The notes under the pieces: model-generated
Seen by the model: the letters and a program-made list of their open reading frames with translations, nothing else
Database searches by the model: none
Told to the model about the DNA's origin: nothing
DNA from: an uncultured Litoreibacter sp.
Lineage (GTDB): Bacteria; Pseudomonadota; Alphaproteobacteria; Rhodobacterales; Rhodobacteraceae
Direction of reading: 5' to 3'
Length of the DNA: 64,000 bases
Assembly: GCF_947487515.1 (NCBI RefSeq)
Contig: NZ_CANKWO010000002.1
Location: forward strand, 62,001 to 126,000
Shown here: piece by piece, positions 60,520 to 64,000 of the stretch
Position numbering within the stretch: the stretch's first letter is position 1
How the letters are laid out: the number at the start of each line of letters is the position of its first letter
Made by a program: the position numbers and the translations under genes

Positions 60520-61926
60520 TTGGCGTTTGTATTCTTTGACACTGAGACGACTGGGCTTCACAAAGGCTTCGACCAGATCGTTCATTTTGCCGCGATCAGA
60601 ACCGATGAAAACCTCAGTGAGATTGAACGGTTCGAGATGCGTTCTAGGCTTAACCCGAACGTTGTTCCACACCCTGAGGCATTGGCAATCAACAGGTTAC
60701 CAATCGAAAAGCTTCTCAATAAAGAACAACCGTCTCACTATGAAATGATGCAGCACGTGGAAGCCAAGCTGCGTAGTTGGTCGCCTTCCATTTTCCTTGG
60801 GTACAATTCTGTCAAATTTGATGAAGAGATGCTCCGGCACGCGCTGTTTCAAACTCTTCATCCAGCCTATTTGACCAGTTTTCATAACAACGGTAGAAAT
60901 GATGTCTTGTCATTAGCTTTGGCCGCTTACGCCATCGATCAAGATGCTATCACGGTACCATTGCGGGACGATGGAACGCCCATCTTTCGCCTTGCTGACT
61001 TGGCGGCAGTAAATGAGATATCTGTAGGCAGCGCTCATAACGCGATGTCTGACGCAGAAACAACGTTATTTTTATGTAAGAAAATAATGCAGCGGTGCCC
61101 CGAGCTATGGCAACGCTTTGTGCGCTTCTCGAACAAAACAGCTGTTTCAGAGTTCATTTCGACAGAAGAAGGATTTCTTCTTACAGAGATTTATAAGAAC
61201 AGAGCTTATCACACGCCAGTCGCGTTCATTGGAGAAGACCCGAACCCAGGGAATGGGCGGCTTTGTATCGACTTACGGCTGAACTTTGACGAACTTGCAT
61301 CATTGACCGCTCAGGAGCTGCATGCGTTTCTATCTCGAAAACCTTGCCCTATCCGTAAAATCCAAACAAACGCGGGCCCAACAATAACCCCTCTGTGGGA
61401 AGCAGCGGATGGGTTGCTGGGAGACCTTGGTATCGACGAGCTAGAAGATCGAGCTAGTACAGTGATCGAGGACGACGAATTGAAGCATCGGCTAGTTGAG
61501 ATTTACTCAACTAGCCGTGAACCATTCGCAGAACCCACACATATCGAAGAAAAACTGCACGGCATCTGGCTAAGCGATGCAGACTCAGCGCGTGCACGCC
61601 AGTTCCATAGGACACCATGGCCTGACAAGTACGAAATCATCCAGACTATGGAGGATGAGCGGTTGCGCGAATTTGGAACGCGCTTAATATTTTTTGAAGC
61701 CCGCTCTTGCTTGCCTAAAGAAGTCGTTGACCGACTAGATCGTGAGACTGCAGAGCGGCTGGCACATCCAGACGACAAACCAATGTCATTGAAGCGGTGT
61801 CTCGACGAAATCCGTAAGTTGGATGAGACCAGAAATGGCGATCAGCCGATGCCTGACATTTTGAATGGATTTCGAGAATACGTCACGAACCGAAAAGCAA
61901 GGGTTGCCGCATTCTTGGATGGCTGA
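60520..61926 (+). CDS. Exonuclease I (SbcB)-like DEDDh 3'-5' exonuclease
   Basis: A 468-residue protein starting at TTG with GAGG upstream. It has the DEDD motifs FFDTETTGL, FLGYNSVKFDEEML and the H-x4-D of SAHNAMSDAETT, then an Exo I-like middle region (NRAYHTPVAFIG; PNPGNGRLCIDL) and a helical C-terminus like the SbcB accessory domains. Housekeeping exonuclease I degrades single-stranded DNA from 3' ends and is usually single-copy and constitutive. Control by an XRE/ImmA switch is unusual and points to a conditional, perhaps defensive, role. Confidence 0.87.
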   Translation: MAFVFFDTETTGLHKGFDQIVHFAAIRTDENLSEIERFEMRSRLNPNVVPHPEALAINRLPIEKLLNKEQPSHYEMMQHVEAKLRSWSPSIFLGYNSVKFDEEMLRHALFQTLHPAYLTSFHNNGRNDVLSLALAAYAIDQDAITVPLRDDGTPIFRLADLAAVNEISVGSAHNAMSDAETTLFLCKKIMQRCPELWQRFVRFSNKTAVSEFISTEEGFLLTEIYKNRAYHTPVAFIGEDPNPGNGRLCIDLRLNFDELASLTAQELHAFLSRKPCPIRKIQTNAGPTITPLWEAADGLLGDLGIDELEDRASTVIEDDELKHRLVEIYSTSREPFAEPTHIEEKLHGIWLSDADSARARQFHRTPWPDKYEIIQTMEDERLREFGTRLIFFEARSCLPKEVVDRLDRETAERLAHPDDKPMSLKRCLDEIRKLDETRNGDQPMPDILNGFREYVTNRKARVAAFLDG

Positions 61927-62075
61927 TGATTAGATTGACAGTGGACAATCAGGTCACGAATGAATGTCCGCTCTTGCATGCCCCTCTCAACTCTTCGCGA
62001 ATGCAGCGAATGTCGGCTCTCCGCCCTTCTCTACAAAAGAACTAGGGGACGTCGTCCCCACGCGCCTGCAACACA

Positions 62076-62321
62076 ATTAAACAGGGCCGTGTCCTCGGCT
62101 GCGCCTGTGGGCCGCTCCAACCCTGTCGAATTGTATTGCACTTGCTACCCCCAACCCTCGCCGGGAGCAGGTTTTAGAGGCAGGCGCGCTAAAGCGCTTT
62201 GCTCAAAACCAGTTTTGAAAGGGTAATCATGCAAGACGTCATCTTAAACGACCAAAGGCAAAGCTATGCGTCGAAAAAGGTAAAGCTCCGTCGCAAATGG
62301 CAGAACTATGTGTCGTTTCAC
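62076..62321. repeat. Composite repeat, copy C2, next to tRNA-Arg
   Basis: Same order of parts as 19705-19974: inverted repeat ATTAAACAGGG (62076) / CCCTGTCGAAT (62121), a GCGCGCTAAAGCGC hairpin, and three units ending GTCG (AAAGGCAAAGCTATGCGTCG, AAAGCTCCGTCG and CAGAACTATGTGTCG). It stops 12 bases before the 3' end of tRNA-Arg. The rest of 61927-62075 shows only degenerate repeat fragments. Confidence 0.75.
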
Positions 62322-62332
62322 AAAAGTAGAAG

Positions 62333-62409
62333 TGGCGCGCTGGGGAGGATTCGAACCCCCGACCCCTTGATTCGTAGTCAAGTACTCTATCCAACTGAGC
62401 TACCAGCGC
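62333..62409 (-). tRNA. tRNA-Arg (anticodon ACG)
   Basis: A complete 77-base cloverleaf on the minus strand, including encoded CCA. The acceptor stem is GCGCTGG/CCAGCGC, the D arm GCTCAGTTGGATAGAG, the anticodon loop CTACGAA with ACG, and the T loop TTCGAAT. Its 3' end faces the accessory region, the usual orientation for island insertion, but no second copy of the 3' end was seen in the window. Confidence 0.97.
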
Positions 62410-62550
62410 GCGGTGTGGGGGCGATGTAACCCTGCCTCAACAGCAATGCAACCCCAATTTAGCGAGTTCTGAAAAGAACGTTCGCCGGACAGCAAATTTC
62501 AGCAAAGACAGGCCCGTGAAATGATCCATCAGGCGCATTCCTAGAAGTGG

Positions 62551-63954
62551 CTATTGTGCGGCTTGGCTGAACAAGGCGTTTTCCTTGGGCAAATACAACT
62601 CGAATACTGTTCCTGACTCGTCGGAGCGCTGCAACGAGAGCTTTCCGCCGTGCCCGCGGGCGAGTTCGGCCGCAATCGCAAGCCCAAGTCCGCTACCGCC
62701 TGCGCGCACTCCGCCTTCGAATGCTGTGAACAAATTCTCTCGTGCTCTGGGCGGCAGTCCTGGCCCCGTGTCCGAGACAATGACACACCAGCCATCCGAG
62801 GATTCAGCGCCCGAGATGCTGATTTCCCCTGCTCCCCCCGCGGCTTCCAACGCCTGCCTTGCGTTTCGCACCAGATTTCCGAGTATTCGGTAAAGCTGCT
62901 CACTATCACAGCGGACCATCATCTGTGTGGGAACATCGCAGACGAATTGAATGCCATCCGTTGCTGATAACTCTTCGCTTTTCAGTACGTCATCTGCGAT
63001 CTCAAACACTTGTGTGATCGCCAACTTGGGCTGCGCTTCGTCCACGCGGCCAAATGCCAAGGTGCTTTCACATAGGTTCACCGCGCGGCTAAGGGAATTC
63101 ACCAATTTGGGGGCCGAGCGTTGCACCGCAGGATCCTCCGAACGCTCCATTCGGTCCGCAAGCAATGTGGCAGTGGTCAGGATATTGCGTAAATCATGGC
63201 TGATCTTCGCGACAGCCCCCCCAAGCTGGGCAAGACGTTCCTTCTGCTTGAGCGAGCCGGTAAGCCGCGTTTGCAATTCGGCCAATGTGTCCTCTGCGGC
63301 CCGCAGCTCGTTGATGCCAGATGTCGGTTTGATCACCAGCCGCGCGTCCTCAGGTGCCTGCGCATAGGCCTCCATCGAATGAACAACACGCTTGATCGGC
63401 CTCACCATGAAACGCCCGACTGTTAAGAACAATAGAGCCGCAGAAAAAACCGAAATCACAGCCGAGAGAAAAAGGACGTTCAATCCATATTCAAGCATGG
63501 CGGTTCTAAGTGGGGCCTGTGGCATCGCAACTTCGATCAATGTGCCCGCCGCCTGTGTCGGCTCGCCGAGCACGCGAATTACCCCATCACGGGTGTCGAA
63601 CAATTGCTTCATCGCCCCCATAATCAGGTACCAAGCGGACGGATCGCGCAGATCAACCATTGTGGTCACCGCCCCTGGTACCGGCGAAGACAGCACAAGT
63701 TGGCTGGCCACGTCACGACGCAGGACAACATTATAGACCCCCGCGTTATCAAGCAGCTCCTGCGCCAAATCAGGAGAGATGCTTTGGTCTTGTGAGGCCA
63801 GCACCGACAAAGACGCAATCTGCGATTTTTCCAGACGGGCCAAAAGGTAATCCTGCCGGAATCGCGCAACAGAAGGGACGAAGATCAGTACCTCCGCAAT
63901 CATCACAAAGATGATCGACAGCAGCAAAAAACGGCCTGAAAGAGAATTGATCAA
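62551..63954 (-). CDS. Sensor histidine kinase
   Basis: A 467-residue membrane kinase starting at TTG with a GGAGG site. It has TM1 at residues 8-28, a periplasmic part to about 150, TM2 at about 155-180, a HAMP-like linker, the phospho-acceptor helix with KISHDLRNILTTA, and an ATPase domain with N (LVRNARQAL), G1 DTGPGLP and G2 GGSGLGLAIA boxes. The response regulator is not in the window and may lie beyond the right edge. The ligand is unknown. Confidence 0.92.
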   Translation of the reverse strand: MINSLSGRFLLLSIIFVMIAEVLIFVPSVARFRQDYLLARLEKSQIASLSVLASQDQSISPDLAQELLDNAGVYNVVLRRDVASQLVLSSPVPGAVTTMVDLRDPSAWYLIMGAMKQLFDTRDGVIRVLGEPTQAAGTLIEVAMPQAPLRTAMLEYGLNVLFLSAVISVFSAALLFLTVGRFMVRPIKRVVHSMEAYAQAPEDARLVIKPTSGINELRAAEDTLAELQTRLTGSLKQKERLAQLGGAVAKISHDLRNILTTATLLADRMERSEDPAVQRSAPKLVNSLSRAVNLCESTLAFGRVDEAQPKLAITQVFEIADDVLKSEELSATDGIQFVCDVPTQMMVRCDSEQLYRILGNLVRNARQALEAAGGAGEISISGAESSDGWCVIVSDTGPGLPPRARENLFTAFEGGVRAGGSGLGLAIAAELARGHGGKLSLQRSDESGTVFELYLPKENALFSQAAQ

Positions 63955-64000
63955 GGGCCTACCTCCAACCAGCGCGCCTTAGGGAATGAACTTTTGAACA

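Noticed and set aside
62333-62409. Island attachment duplication at tRNA-Arg
   Set aside because: No second copy of the tRNA 3' end was recognised in the window and no functional integrase lies beside it; the adjacent composite repeat is a different sequence.

Overview
The window looks like an accessory-rich stretch of an alphaproteobacterial chromosome, most likely the Roseobacter group of the Rhodobacteraceae. The grounds are the style of the metabolic genes (GlxA-type regulator, polyamine ABC transporter, MocR/MFS pair), frequent TTG/GTG starts with clear Shine-Dalgarno sites, and many degenerate GC-rich intergenic repeats that read GGGCTC...GCCGCCATT...GGACC. This placement comes from gene content only; no rRNA or marker gene is present.

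Layout. 0-5 kb: a candidate secreted-effector pair, a truncated integrase, a 2OG-Fe oxygenase, and a small lipid/head-group cluster (cytidylyltransferase, CDP-alcohol phosphatidyltransferase, acyltransferase). 5.7-12.9 kb: a LysR regulator divergent from a ureohydrolase (agmatinase-like), RidA and ornithine-cyclodeaminase-like operon, converging on a four-gene polyamine-type ABC transporter. 13-23 kb: two type VI secretion (T6SS) effector cassettes. Each begins with a DUF4123 adaptor; the first carries a zinc amidase and a periplasmic immunity candidate, the second a Ser/Gly-rich effector candidate and a secreted immunity candidate. Between them lie a GlxA regulator, an NTF2-like protein and a VOC protein. 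23-30 kb: a Ner-type repressor followed by a complete, translationally coupled Tn7-like module tnsA-tnsB-tnsC-tniQ. 30.7-33.2 kb: a transglutaminase-like secreted protein, an RHS tip with its own signal peptide plus an immunity-like protein, and a broken serine recombinase. 33.8-40.0 kb: a tightly coupled three-gene operon encoding a 1339-residue NACHT NTPase with a C-terminal PD-(D/E)XK nuclease, a 144-residue unknown protein and a SIR2-type NADase candidate. This is the strongest candidate for an undescribed anti-phage system. 40-45 kb: MocR/MFS pair, metallophosphoesterase, unknown proteins and an XRE regulator. 45-47.8 kb: an IS21-type istA/istB pair with its own Ner-like gene. 47.9-55.7 kb: AraC regulator and cupin, an ArsR/AHSA1 cassette, and a catabolic-looking cluster under a LysR gene. 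56-62 kb: a second defence-like region (DUF5677, TIR, HNH, DUF2188 on one strand; XRE, ImmA/IrrE and an exonuclease-I-like protein on the other). It ends at tRNA-Arg(ACG) and a sensor histidine kinase.

Three pairs of long repeats bracket accessory modules. A 122-bp pair lies at 13.2/19.5 kb around T6SS cassette 1, an 87-bp pair at 49.3/50.9 kb around the ArsR cassette, and a roughly 250-bp composite repeat at 19.7/62.1 kb around the whole centre of the window. Decay is visible in several places: an integrase whose catalytic end is lost, and three reading frames each interrupted by a single TAA.
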